A stretch of DNA of 57,308 nt, taken from Acidobacteriota bacterium. GTDB taxonomy: Bacteria; Acidobacteriota; Terriglobia; Versatilivoradales; Versatilivoraceae. This document shows positions 1-7,844 of this stretch, piece after piece. Position 1 is the first letter of the stretch, and each line of letters opens with the position of its first letter. The notes beneath the pieces are model-generated. The model did no database searches and was not told the DNA's origin. It saw only the letters and a program-made list of their open reading frames with translations. Position numbers and translations under genes: made by a program. The DNA lies in assembly GCA_022821775.1 (NCBI GenBank), contig JAJECY010000308.1:1-57308 (forward strand), written 5' to 3'.

Positions 1-72
1 GGCCTTCAGATCCAGGCATTTCCATTCACAAGGGTCTTTGCTGTCGGGTAGTCACCTGCAATCATCGCCTTT

Positions 73-96
73 GTCGGGCTATAAGACCTGCCCGAC
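73..96. other. Stem-loop ahead of the Fe-S protein gene
   Basis: GTCGGGC at 73-79 pairs with GCCCGAC at 90-96 around a 10-nt loop. A short AATTTT follows at 101-106. It could be the terminator of a gene lying left of the window or a leader hairpin. The rest of 1-161 shows no gene. Confidence 0.3.
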
Positions 97-161
97 GACG
101 AATTTTGAAAAAGGCTCTTGTAGATAACCGTTTTTCAGCCCTGTCTTTACACGGAGGACGG

Positions 162-521
162 ATGTTCCCACTGGACGAGATCTCTTCCCTGCCAAAGCTG
201 GAGCCCAAGTCGGAAGGAATAGAAACCCCACGCAAGAAGAAACCCCGCGCCATCGCCGTCATCACCGAGTGCTGCACGGGTTGCGCCGGATCCCCCGCCT
301 GCGTTCCTTATTGCCCCGTGGCCAACTGCATGTTCTGGGTGCCCGACGAAGACCATCCTCCCTTTGGCCACATCGAGGTGGACCCGTTTCTCTGCATTGG
401 CTGCAAGAAGTGCACCAGCCAGGGACCCGACGGGGCCTTTCTGGATGGCTGTCCCTGGGACGCCATCGAGATGCAGCCCACCGACGAGGTTGAGGCCGTG
501 GTCGGAGAGATGTCGGTCTAG
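162..521 (+). CDS. Small ferredoxin-like protein with two [4Fe-4S]-type cysteine sets
   Basis: A 119-residue probable electron-transfer protein. I place the start at ATG 162 because GGAGG lies 4 nt upstream; an in-frame TTG at 105 is possible but has no comparable site. Cysteines C38, C41, C47 and C51 (the last followed by Pro) and C78, C81, C84 and C97 (also followed by Pro) resemble a bacterial 2[4Fe-4S] ferredoxin. The spacing is odd: C-x2-C-x5-C-x3-CP for the first set and C-x2-C-x2-C-x12-CP for the second, with extra cysteines at 37 and 56. The N-terminal 30 residues are polar with no signal peptide, so it is probably cytosolic. No partner reductase is adjacent, so the electron donor and acceptor are unknown. 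Confidence 0.75.
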   Translation: MFPLDEISSLPKLEPKSEGIETPRKKKPRAIAVITECCTGCAGSPACVPYCPVANCMFWVPDEDHPPFGHIEVDPFLCIGCKKCTSQGPDGAFLDGCPWDAIEMQPTDEVEAVVGEMSV

Positions 522-537
522 GCGGCTCGGAGCCGCC
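521..537 (+). terminator. GC hairpin at the end of the Fe-S protein gene
   Basis: GGCGGCT and AGCCGCC form a perfect 7-bp stem with a 3-nt loop, starting at the last base of the stop codon. No U-tract follows (CCCACACAAAAAC), so it is not a classical intrinsic terminator. Confidence 0.35.
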
Positions 538-669
538 CCCACACAAAAACTCTCAGGTGAGACATTTCATGGAGTTTGTCTGTCGACGTGTATCCTCATC
601 TGTCTTTGGAGTCATCCAATGTAGAATGTTGTGGGAACGAATGCAAACAAGGATACGTGGAGGTCAACC

Positions 670-882
670 ATGGCAGATAGAAAACAGTTCCTCGGCGACA
701 TGTCGCCGGACCCGCGCTTGATGGAATTACTGGAAGCGACTGCAGGAGACACTGTGACTGAAGAAGTATTGAAAGAGCAGAAGATCAGCTTTGCGTTTGG
801 CAATGCTCCTGCCGATGCGCAAGAGATCACCAAAGACAGCATAAAGTTGGCCTGTGAAAACCTCCGATTGAGGCGATCATAG
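670..882 (+). CDS. Small protein preceding fic, possible Fic partner
   Basis: A 70-residue acidic, soluble protein of unrecognised family. ATG 670 is preceded by GGAGG at 6-nt spacing, a better start than the in-frame GTG at 631. It ends 76 bp before the likely start of a Fic-domain gene on the same strand, the arrangement seen for VbhA/FicA-type antitoxins. Those antitoxins carry an inhibitory (S/T)xxxE(G/N) helix motif. Here the nearest match is KLACEN near the C-terminus, which has E and N but Lys where Ser or Thr is expected. An antitoxin role is therefore a guess from position. Confidence 0.5.
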   Translation: MADRKQFLGDMSPDPRLMELLEATAGDTVTEEVLKEQKISFAFGNAPADAQEITKDSIKLACENLRLRRS

Positions 883-958
883 CACTGCGCTGAAAAGCCC
901 ACGCTTGGTATGTAAGTCCTTTCCACACCCCCCATCCTGCAGAATTTGGTCTAACCGG

Positions 959-1555
959 ATGTCTGTTCGCGAGAGAGAGCACCCTGATCTGTACAGGACA
1001 ATCCAGGAACGGAATCTCTTGCGACAGTATGATCTATTGGTGAATTGCATCGAGATCGGGCTGGAAAAGGGCATCGAAGCCTTTGACAAATATATGCTGT
1101 GGGAACTCAACCACGTGGCCGTGGCAAACATCGCACAACAGGGTGGAAGATTTCGCAAGGAGCCTATTTTCGTGGGAAATCACATTCCCCCGCATCACGG
1201 GAAAGTTCCAGATTTGATGGATCGGTTCTTCTCCCTCATTCATGAGAACTGGACCATCATTGACAATCCCACCGGTCTGGCCGCATACGCCCTGTGGCGG
1301 CTCAATTGGATTCATCCATTCGTGGAGGGAAACGGTAGAACAGCGAGGGCGGCATGCTACTACCTGATTAGCATGAAGGCGGGACGGCTGCTTCCAGGTC
1401 GAAAAATTGTGCCAGAACGGATTCGTGAAAATAGGGCTCCATACTACGCGGCGTTACGGAGCGCCGACCAGGCATGGGAGCAGGGTCAATACAACATCGC
1501 TGATTTGACACAATACCTAGGCCGATTGCTGGCCGATCAACTGTCGGACTCTTGA
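959..1555 (+). CDS. Fic-domain protein (probable AMP transferase)
   Basis: A 198-residue protein with an intact Fic catalytic motif HPFVEGNGRTAR at residues 119-130. The histidine is the general base, and the GNGR segment binds the nucleotide phosphates and metal. Fic enzymes usually transfer AMP, or another phosphate-containing group, to hydroxyl side chains of target proteins. A flap-like segment (residues 70-80, with GNHIPPHH) precedes the core. ATG 959 gives the usual length; an in-frame TTG at 905 would add 18 residues. No inhibitory motif is obvious inside the protein, so a separate inhibitor such as the small upstream protein is possible. The target is unknown. Confidence 0.85.
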   Translation: MSVREREHPDLYRTIQERNLLRQYDLLVNCIEIGLEKGIEAFDKYMLWELNHVAVANIAQQGGRFRKEPIFVGNHIPPHHGKVPDLMDRFFSLIHENWTIIDNPTGLAAYALWRLNWIHPFVEGNGRTARAACYYLISMKAGRLLPGRKIVPERIRENRAPYYAALRSADQAWEQGQYNIADLTQYLGRLLADQLSDS

Positions 1556-1562
1556 GCAATCT

Positions 1563-1577
1563 GGCCGATCCACGGCC
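1563..1577. terminator. Weak hairpin between convergent genes
   Basis: GGCCG (1563-1567) pairs with CGGCC (1573-1577), followed by TTTGTGG. It lies between the end of fic and the end of the respiratory operon, so it could serve either strand weakly. Confidence 0.2.
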
Positions 1578-1646
1578 TTTGTGGCAGGGTTTCGCTGGCT
1601 CCCGACCCGTCCTGGCGGACTCGTGCAGCGATTCCCGCGAACCCGA

Positions 1647-2537
1647 TTAGTCTTCCTCGGGCTTTGCCACGCCGGCTCTGCCGCGGATGGCGCTGATGGT
1701 GAATCCCGCCTGCTGCCGAACTCGATCGGACAGCATCGGATTTTCCGAGAGAAACGGCTGGATGAGCGGCAGGTCTCGCACTTCCCCGATGAAATACAAG
1801 GCCCGAAGGGCTTCCCACACCTGGTCCTCTTCAGGCGCCATGGAGACCAGCGGCTGACCCGCCATTACCGTCGTCCCTTCCTCCGCCAGTCTCTCTTCCA
1901 CAACCCCCGGCACGGCAGCGCGAACCTCCTGGTGGGTCCCGGCGCCCACCTGAATGCGAGCCAGCAGGGCTCCCGCACGCAGGCTGTCCCCCTCGCTCCG
2001 CCGGAAGAGCAACTGCCCGGACGCCGGAGCCAGGATGCGCCGGCTGGCCAGCATGCCGCGAACCTCCTCCCGCCCTCCCGATTCCCCGAAAGCCACCAGA
2101 GAGAGGGCGGCGTTGCGTCGAACCAACGGATCGGCATCCTGAAGCAGTCGAGTCAGAGGGTCCCGGAATTCAGCAGCCGTGGGGTCTTGCCCCATCAACC
2201 AGGCGACCGTCATGCGCACTTCAGGCGTCGGGTGCCCCGCCAGCCTCCCTACGTCGGGGTACCAAGCAGCGACAGCGGCCGGACCCGATTCGGTCAACCG
2301 CTCCGAAAGTTGCACCAGGGCATGCTGAATCTTGCGCGGCTTGGCGGCAGCGTCCAGATTCTTGCGGATCTCCTCGTCGCTGAGGGCGGTGCCGAACCAG
2401 GTCTGCTGCCAGAAGAGATAGGGAACCAATATCGCCAGAAACACGAAGCCAACGGCCAGGAGGTTGGCTCCCCATCCCAGGCCGCGCCGCTTGGGGGGGC
2501 CGGGGTTGTGATATTGGTTCGGCGTTGGTTCAGGCAT
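1647..2537 (-). CDS. Membrane-anchored HEAT-repeat protein with an inserted barrel-sandwich (lipoyl/HlyD-like) domain
   Basis: A 296-residue last gene of the oxidase operon. After a short Pro-rich cytosolic tail there is one membrane segment (about residues 22-43), then HEAT-type helical repeats (about 68-160). A segment at about 167-234 has the barrel-sandwich-hybrid pattern (APASG, then a Gly-rich turn, VPG, and EEGTTVMAGQPL), and a last HEAT-like stretch (237-287) follows. No lysine sits at the hairpin tip, so it is probably not lipoylated or biotinylated and looks more like an HlyD adaptor barrel. I take ATG 2537, just after the upstream stop codon; TTG 2546 would overlap that gene. A role in oxidase assembly or stability is inferred from position only. 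Confidence 0.65.
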   Translation of the reverse strand: MPEPTPNQYHNPGPPKRRGLGWGANLLAVGFVFLAILVPYLFWQQTWFGTALSDEEIRKNLDAAAKPRKIQHALVQLSERLTESGPAAVAAWYPDVGRLAGHPTPEVRMTVAWLMGQDPTAAEFRDPLTRLLQDADPLVRRNAALSLVAFGESGGREEVRGMLASRRILAPASGQLLFRRSEGDSLRAGALLARIQVGAGTHQEVRAAVPGVVEERLAEEGTTVMAGQPLVSMAPEEDQVWEALRALYFIGEVRDLPLIQPFLSENPMLSDRVRQQAGFTISAIRGRAGVAKPEED

Positions 2538-2542
2538 GGAAC

Positions 2543-2956
2543 TCAATGATAGAGCATCCAGTAGATGACCACCCCGGTCACGGAAACATACAGCCAGATC
2601 GGGAGGGTCCAGCGGGCCAACCGCTTGTGGGACTCGAACCGCTCATTCCAGGCCCGATAGACAGTGACGGCGGCCAAAGGCAGGACCGCGGCGGCCAGCA
2701 CGATGTGGCTCAGCAGAATCGCATAGTAGACCGGTCGAACCCACCCTGTCCCGGTAAAGGCGACCGACCCGACCTGGAAGTGGTAGATGAGGTAGGAGGT
2801 CAGGAAAAGGCTGGAGAATCCCAGGGCAGCCACCATGAACCGCTTGTGTATGGCGACCCGCCGGCGACGGATCCAGTAGTACCCTCCCAGCAGGCAGCAG
2901 GCGGCGGCTGTATTGAGGCCGGCGTTGAGGGCCGGGAGGCCGGTAGGTTCAATCAT
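2543..2956 (-). CDS. DUF420 membrane protein
   Basis: A 137-residue polytopic membrane protein with four or five hydrophobic segments. It matches the DUF420 pattern: HKRFM near the first helix, a conserved SHI segment in the middle, a late HKR, and WLYVSVTGVVIYWMLY at the end. DUF420 proteins are encoded beside heme-copper oxidases in many bacteria and are thought to act in oxidase assembly. ATG 2956 overlaps the end of the preceding small CxxC gene by 4 bp, which suggests coupled translation. A longer in-frame ORF upstream lies inside that neighbour and was not used. Confidence 0.8.
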   Translation of the reverse strand: MIEPTGLPALNAGLNTAAACCLLGGYYWIRRRRVAIHKRFMVAALGFSSLFLTSYLIYHFQVGSVAFTGTGWVRPVYYAILLSHIVLAAAVLPLAAVTVYRAWNERFESHKRLARWTLPIWLYVSVTGVVIYWMLYH

Positions 2957-3210
2957 GCATCCCGACTGGACGAGTCTTTCCGGAACGTGTAGACCAGGAT
3001 GGTCCCCATGATGGCCACAGGAGGAGTCAACAGGAAGAGGATGGCCCGTCCGAGAGCGGAGATCGCCGGCTCCGGCTGCGCCTCGGCGGCAGTCTTGCAC
3101 ATGGCGCAGCCTTGGGCGGCCGCCTCCGGCTGCAGGAGGCAAACCAGCGCGACACCCGCCGCCAGAAACGGCCAGATCTCTCGCAAACGGCTGCTGCAGG
3201 TTTCAAGCAT
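2953..3210 (-). CDS. Small secreted or membrane protein with a CAMC motif
   Basis: An 85-residue protein with a signal-anchor-like hydrophobic stretch (about residues 13-32), then GCAMCKT just after it, and a second membrane helix (about 52-76) before a charged tail. The CxxC would face the periplasm and could bind copper or handle thiols during CuA or CuB loading, but this is inferred from position in the oxidase operon. GGAGG lies upstream of the ATG. The stop overlaps the start of the DUF420 gene. I do not recognise a named family. Confidence 0.6.
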   Translation of the reverse strand: MLETCSSRLREIWPFLAAGVALVCLLQPEAAAQGCAMCKTAAEAQPEPAISALGRAILFLLTPPVAIMGTILVYTFRKDSSSRDA

Positions 3211-3228
3211 GGCGCAACCCGCCTCCCG

Positions 3229-3807
3229 TCACGGGCGCAATTCCAGCAACCGGAAGCTGTCGGGGAAAAAGACGGCCAGAAGACAGATGGTGACCACCAT
3301 GGCGGGCATCAGCGTCCACACCAGGCTCCTCTTTTCGAACCGCAGGTGCATGAAGTAGGCGATGATCAAGGCGGCCTTGACCACCGAGAACCCCAGCAGC
3401 AGGATCAGCATGGTGGTCACGCCCAGCTTGATGTATGCCAGAAACACTTCCACCAGGGTGATGAGCACCAACCAGAACCAGACCGTGAAGACCAGCCGGT
3501 TCCCCATGGCACTGTGCGCGCCATGGTCCAGAACCAGGGGCACCTCCTTGCGAACCACGGGGTGAGCTTCGGGCTTCTCCGATTCCTTCCTCTTCGGGAG
3601 CAGCCGTTGCAGCAGCGGACTCAGTTCCTGGCTGCGCAAGGTCCAGTAGCCGTTGAGAAAGAACACCAGGGCCAGAACCATGCAGGAAATGGACAGGAAC
3701 AGTCCGTCGAGTGTCATCACGTCCTGGGGCGTCTGGCGCAGCACCGCAAATACGCATCCGGCTCCCAGAATCAGGTTCAATGCCAGCAGCAGCAACGTCT
3801 CAACCAT
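3229..3807 (-). CDS. Cytochrome c oxidase subunit IV-like protein
   Basis: A 192-residue membrane protein. The C-terminal part (about residues 103-185) has three hydrophobic helices with the VKAALIIAYFMHLRFE pattern of the prokaryotic COX subunit IV (CtaF/CyoD-like) family. The N-terminal half adds two helices and a charged linker (about 68-85), longer than the usual subunit of about 100 residues. It lies directly downstream of two subunit III genes. Subunit IV stabilises the oxidase core and is not catalytic. An AGGAG lies 8 nt before the ATG. Confidence 0.8.
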   Translation of the reverse strand: MVETLLLLALNLILGAGCVFAVLRQTPQDVMTLDGLFLSISCMVLALVFFLNGYWTLRSQELSPLLQRLLPKRKESEKPEAHPVVRKEVPLVLDHGAHSAMGNRLVFTVWFWLVLITLVEVFLAYIKLGVTTMLILLLGFSVVKAALIIAYFMHLRFEKRSLVWTLMPAMVVTICLLAVFFPDSFRLLELRP

Positions 3808-3841
3808 CGGCGAATCTCCTCTTCTTCATTCCGCGCAGGTT

Positions 3842-4477
3842 TTACGCTCCCATGTCGACGGACAGCAGGTAGACCAGGGGAAACACGAACATCCAGACCA
3901 GGTCCACGAAGTGCCAGTACAAGCCGCAGACCTCGACGTGTTCGGAGTGAAACCGCTTCCTGGCGACGCCCCCGGCGATCGCCAGCAGATAGATCACTCC
4001 GGTAAACACGTGAAACATGTGCATGCCGGTGATCCCGAAGAAAGTGGCTCCGAACAACGGCGTCCCCCAGGGATTCCCGGTCAGAGTCATTCCCTGGTTT
4101 ATGAGTCCCATCCATTCCAGGCCGTGCAGCACGATGAAGGCGGCGCCGAAAAAGGCCGTCCACAGGATCCAGCGGATGGTCCATTTGCGATCGCCACGCT
4201 GAGCCGCATTGACGGCGAGCACCATGGTCAGGCTGCTCGACAGCAAAACGGCGGTCATCAACGTGGCAAAGACGACGGTCGGCCAGAAATGAAAGGGGGT
4301 CGGCCAGTCCGGGGTGGATATCCTGACATAGCTGTAGCCGAACAACAGGGCGGAGAAAGTCAGGGCATCGGAAACAATGAAGAGCCACATCCCCAACTTG
4401 ATGTGAGACACCGAGTAGGGCAGGGTTCCACCTCCCCACACCTGCAATCCCGTATTTTCCACACGAGCGTCTGCCAT
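3842..4477 (-). CDS. ctaE: Cytochrome c oxidase subunit III (second copy in the operon)
   Basis: A 211-residue protein with about five to seven membrane helices and subunit III signatures: KLGMWLFIVSDALTF near the start, TGMHMFHVFTGVIYL in the middle and the terminal YWHFVDLVWMFVFPLVYL. Subunit III binds subunit I and keeps the D-channel supplied with protons. It is the second of two tandem, diverged subunit III genes, separated by 6 bp. GGAGG precedes the start. Paired subunit III genes are known in other bacterial oxidase operons, so I read both as functional. Confidence 0.9.
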   Translation of the reverse strand: MADARVENTGLQVWGGGTLPYSVSHIKLGMWLFIVSDALTFSALLFGYSYVRISTPDWPTPFHFWPTVVFATLMTAVLLSSSLTMVLAVNAAQRGDRKWTIRWILWTAFFGAAFIVLHGLEWMGLINQGMTLTGNPWGTPLFGATFFGITGMHMFHVFTGVIYLLAIAGGVARKRFHSEHVEVCGLYWHFVDLVWMFVFPLVYLLSVDMGA

Positions 4478-4483
4478 CCGCGC

Positions 4484-5155
4484 TTACCTCCAGTAAAACA
4501 ACAAGACCAAAAGATAAATCCAGAGCCCGTCCATGAAGTGCCAGTATAGCGCCGTGACGTTCAAGGAGGCTCTTGTCGGAATCCGAGCCGCCGAGCTCCA
4601 GGCCCTGGCCGTCAGGTAGGCCAGCCCCGCCACGCCGCCCAGCAGATGCACGCCATGGACGCCCGTCAACAGGTAGAAGAAAGAGCTATGGGGATTTCCG
4701 CTCAGGTAGATGCCCTGATCGGCCAACATCCTCCAGATCCAGAACTGGCCAAACAGAAAGGCCGCTCCCAGCAAACAGGTCACCGTCATCCATCGCTTCA
4801 ACTCGGTGGCAGCCGAGGCTCTCCGAGCCAACTCCAGGCTGAGGCTGCTCCCCAGCAGAATCACCGTATTGATCCAGACAAAGGGTGGCGCCGCCATGGC
4901 TCGCCACTGGCTGTTGGTCCCCTGTCCCAGGATATAGGCGCTGCTGAAACCGACAAACATCATGGAAATCGAGGCCAGAGCCAGCCACATCCCCAACTGA
5001 TAGCTATCGGGACGGAGCCGCCTGCCGCCGCCGTCCCCCCACCTGCCGGATCCCGTGTCCGATCCTGAGCCGCCTCCCGGTCTCCCCGGTCCCGGGACGC
5101 GGTCTTCCCTTTCGGTTTCCGGCTTGACTTCAGGGGGTGCGACGGCCACAGGCAT
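4484..5155 (-). CDS. Cytochrome c oxidase subunit III paralogue
   Basis: A 223-residue heme-copper oxidase subunit III family protein. About 50 N-terminal residues are Pro/Gly/Arg-rich and low in complexity, followed by LGMWLALASISMMFVGF, an HSSFFYLLTGVHGVHLLGG helix and the terminal ALYWHFMDGLWIYLLVLLFYW. The His and Trp of the YWHFMD motif are conserved. It is clearly diverged from the downstream subunit III, which argues for an old duplication rather than a recent copy. A GGAGG is present before ATG 5155. Confidence 0.85.
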   Translation of the reverse strand: MPVAVAPPEVKPETEREDRVPGPGRPGGGSGSDTGSGRWGDGGGRRLRPDSYQLGMWLALASISMMFVGFSSAYILGQGTNSQWRAMAAPPFVWINTVILLGSSLSLELARRASAATELKRWMTVTCLLGAAFLFGQFWIWRMLADQGIYLSGNPHSSFFYLLTGVHGVHLLGGVAGLAYLTARAWSSAARIPTRASLNVTALYWHFMDGLWIYLLVLLFYWR

Positions 5156-5188
5156 GGCCCAACCTCCGCAATCGACCCGACTGCTGCC

Positions 5189-6958
5189 CTATTTGCTGGA
5201 CTCCAAGGGCGGATCGGTCTGCATCACGTAGTCCCGAGGCGCTCCCGGAACCCCATACTCATAGGCCCCGTGGTTGACCACCAGTTCTCTCCCGCCAAAG
5301 TTGTCGTGAGGAGGCGGAGAAGCCGTAATCCATTCCAGGGTGGTGGCCTCCCAGGGGTTCTCGGTGGCCTTCCTGCCCTTGAACATCCCCCAGACAAAAT
5401 TAACCAGGAACAGGAGCTGGGCCGCCGCCGTCACGAAAGCCGCGATGGTGACAAACTCCTGATAGGGCTGGAGCGGTTCCATGAACTTGAACTCGGTCGA
5501 TTCCGCGTAGCGCCGCAACTGCCCCATGATCCCCATCAGGTGCATGGGGATGAAGATGGCGTTCACACCGATGAATGTCAACCAGAAGTGCAGCTTGCCC
5601 AACCCCTCGTGAAGCATGCGCCCGAACATCTTGGGGAACCAGTAGTAGGTGGCCCCAAAAATTCCGAAGATGGCCGCCACCCCCATGATCATGTGGAAGT
5701 GGGCAACCGGAAAATAGGTATCGTGAAGTTGCACGTCCACCGAGGTCTGCCCCAGGAAGAGGCCCGTGATGCCGCCCGAGACGAAGAGCGAGACGAAGCC
5801 GATGGCGAAGAGCATGGCGGTGGTGAAGCGGATCTTGCCGCCCCACAAGGTTCCCAGCCAGTTGAAGGTCTTGATTGCCGACGGCACGCCGATGGCCAGG
5901 GTCAGGATGGAGAACACCAGGGCCGAAAAGGGACTCAAGCCGCTCACGAACATGTGGTGCCCCCAGACGAAGAAACCCAGCATCCCGATGGCGAAGATGG
6001 CCACTACCATGGCGTGGTAGCCGAAAATCGGCTTGCGGGCGAAGGTCGACAGCAACTGGGAGGCCACGCCCATGCCCGGAAGGATGGCGATGTAGACTTC
6101 GGGGTGTCCGAAGAACCAGAACAGGTGCTGCCACAAGATGGGCGAGCCGCCCGAGTTCTCGATGACGGTGTCGCTCACCACCAGGCCGGCCGGGATAAAG
6201 AAGCTGGTTCCACCGAGCCGGTCGAGCAACAGCAGGATTCCGGCGGCCAGCAGCACCGGGAAAGAAAGGAGGGCCAGAATCGCGGTCGTGAACCAGGTCC
6301 AGACGGTCAGCGGCATCTTCATCAGCGACATTCCCTTGGTCCGCATATTGAGAACGGTGGTGATGAAGTTGAGGGCGCCCAGCAGGGAGGCGACACAGAA
6401 GAGGGCTATGCTGATGATCCAAAGATCCTGACCCGATCCCAGCCCGGGTCCGGCCACCTCGCCCAGGGCGCTGAGCGGGGCGTAGGCCGTCCAGCCTGAT
6501 ATCGGCGCCCCTCCAGCCACGAAAAAGGCCGCAAACATCACCCCCATACTCAGAAAGGTGACCCAGAAGGACAGCATGTTCAGCACCGGGAAGGCCATAT
6601 CGTGGGCCCCGATCTGGATCGGCAGGAAGTAATTTCCGAATCCGCCCTGAGGAGCCGTGGTCAACACGAAGAAGACCATGATGGTGCCGTGCATGGTCAG
6701 CATGGCCAGGTAGAACTCGGGCGACATCACCCCGCCCTCGAACCCCACCGGAAAAATCTTCTCCAGCCAGGGCCAGGATTCGGCGGGCCAGGCCAACCGC
6801 AGCCGCATCAGCACGGAAAGCGCCAGACCGGTGAAAACCGCGATCAACGCCAGGAAGTAGTACTGGATCCCGATGATCTTATGGTCTGTGCTGAAAACCC
6901 ATTTGCGAATAAAGGTCGTCGGTGCCGGATGGACGGCAGGATGGGCTGAATCAGACAT
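5189..6958 (-). CDS. ctaD: Cytochrome c oxidase subunit I (A-type heme-copper oxidase)
   Basis: A 589-residue catalytic subunit that reduces O2 to water and pumps protons. It has WFFGHPEVYI (CuB His, the cross-linked His-Tyr pair and the D-channel Glu), WGHHMF (two CuB His), VAHFHMIMG (heme a3 and heme a His) and the K-channel Lys in VPSAIKTFNWL. Together these make it an A-type enzyme. About twelve membrane helices are seen, plus a soluble tail rich in Pro and charged residues. I chose ATG 6958 because AAGGGAG is then at 7-nt spacing; ATG 6964 would crowd the ribosome site. The subunit II gene lies 45 bp upstream. Confidence 0.97.
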   Translation of the reverse strand: MSDSAHPAVHPAPTTFIRKWVFSTDHKIIGIQYYFLALIAVFTGLALSVLMRLRLAWPAESWPWLEKIFPVGFEGGVMSPEFYLAMLTMHGTIMVFFVLTTAPQGGFGNYFLPIQIGAHDMAFPVLNMLSFWVTFLSMGVMFAAFFVAGGAPISGWTAYAPLSALGEVAGPGLGSGQDLWIISIALFCVASLLGALNFITTVLNMRTKGMSLMKMPLTVWTWFTTAILALLSFPVLLAAGILLLLDRLGGTSFFIPAGLVVSDTVIENSGGSPILWQHLFWFFGHPEVYIAILPGMGVASQLLSTFARKPIFGYHAMVVAIFAIGMLGFFVWGHHMFVSGLSPFSALVFSILTLAIGVPSAIKTFNWLGTLWGGKIRFTTAMLFAIGFVSLFVSGGITGLFLGQTSVDVQLHDTYFPVAHFHMIMGVAAIFGIFGATYYWFPKMFGRMLHEGLGKLHFWLTFIGVNAIFIPMHLMGIMGQLRRYAESTEFKFMEPLQPYQEFVTIAAFVTAAAQLLFLVNFVWGMFKGRKATENPWEATTLEWITASPPPHDNFGGRELVVNHGAYEYGVPGAPRDYVMQTDPPLESSK

Positions 6959-7003
6959 GAACATTCTCCCTTGTTGGCTGGAACCGCGGGCCGGTCGTTC
7001 GGA

Positions 7004-7795
7004 TCAGAATTCGGCGCGTTCCTTCAGCCAGGCTTCGAATTCCTGGTCCGACATGACCATCAGGAACCCTTTCATCTTGTAATGCTGCAACCCGCACAAC
7101 TCCGCGCAGGCAATTTCGTATTCCCCCGTCTTCAGCGCCTTGAAATGCCCCGGGACTGCCAGCCCCGGAGTCGTATCCTGCTTGAATCGCAGGGCCGGCA
7201 CGAAGAAACTGTGGGTGACGTCCTTGGAACGAAGGGTGAGCCGGATATCGCGGTTCACCGGGACCGCCATGCGATTGAGGGTAACGACGTCGTCGCTGGA
7301 AGCAGGATCGCGGGAGTCGACACCCACCGGGTTCAACTGGTCGTTGATCAGGCGGGTGGCGGTTTTTCCGAACTTGCCGTCGGGACCGGGATAGCGGAAG
7401 TTCCAGGCGAACTGCTGAGCCGTCACTTCGACCTGGACGGCATCCTCGGGCATATCCTCCAGATGAAGACCGATCCAGACGCGCTGACCGATGATGGCAA
7501 GGGTCACAAAGGTGACCGCCGTGATCAGGACGGTCGCCACCTCGACCTTGGCGTTGCCGTGTGTATAGACGGCCCGCGCGCCGGAACGGTCGCGGTAGCG
7601 CCACACGTAGTAGCCGAGAGCCACCTGAGCCAGAATGAAGCCGATGGCCACCACAATCAGGGTCAGGTTGAACTGGGCGTCCATGGCCTCGCCGTGCTCG
7701 GAGATCTGCGGCGGAAACCAGCCGAACTCCCCCGTGAACAGGGCAACGGACGCCAGCACAATCGCCCAGATTAGAATTGCCAATGCAAGCGCCAT
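7004..7795 (-). CDS. ctaC: Cytochrome c oxidase subunit II with CuA site
   Basis: A 263-residue protein that receives electrons from a periplasmic donor at the binuclear CuA centre. Ligands are visible: H195, C230, E232, C234, H238 and M241 (in CAELCGLQHYKM). Hydrophobic segments lie at about residues 1-20, 44-65 and 88-106, and the cupredoxin domain follows. It ends soon after the CuA motif, so unlike caa3 oxidases there is no fused cytochrome c domain. A separate electron donor is therefore needed; the upstream cupredoxin lipoprotein and the octaheme cytochrome are candidates. AAGGAG precedes ATG 7795 by 8 nt. Confidence 0.96.
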   Translation of the reverse strand: MALALAILIWAIVLASVALFTGEFGWFPPQISEHGEAMDAQFNLTLIVVAIGFILAQVALGYYVWRYRDRSGARAVYTHGNAKVEVATVLITAVTFVTLAIIGQRVWIGLHLEDMPEDAVQVEVTAQQFAWNFRYPGPDGKFGKTATRLINDQLNPVGVDSRDPASSDDVVTLNRMAVPVNRDIRLTLRSKDVTHSFFVPALRFKQDTTPGLAVPGHFKALKTGEYEIACAELCGLQHYKMKGFLMVMSDQEFEAWLKERAEF

Positions 7796-7844
7796 GAATG
7801 AATCTCCTTGGGGAACATCCTCTCAGCACAGGCTGAGGACGATT

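Noticed and set aside
3842-5155. Second subunit III gene considered as a decayed duplicate
   Set aside because: Both copies are full length with ribosome sites and the YWHF motif, and paired subunit III genes occur in other oxidase operons.
5270-6499. A plus-strand ORF (409 codons) opposite subunit I
   Set aside because: Antisense shadow of ctaD, rich in His, Gly, Glu and Gln with no motif.
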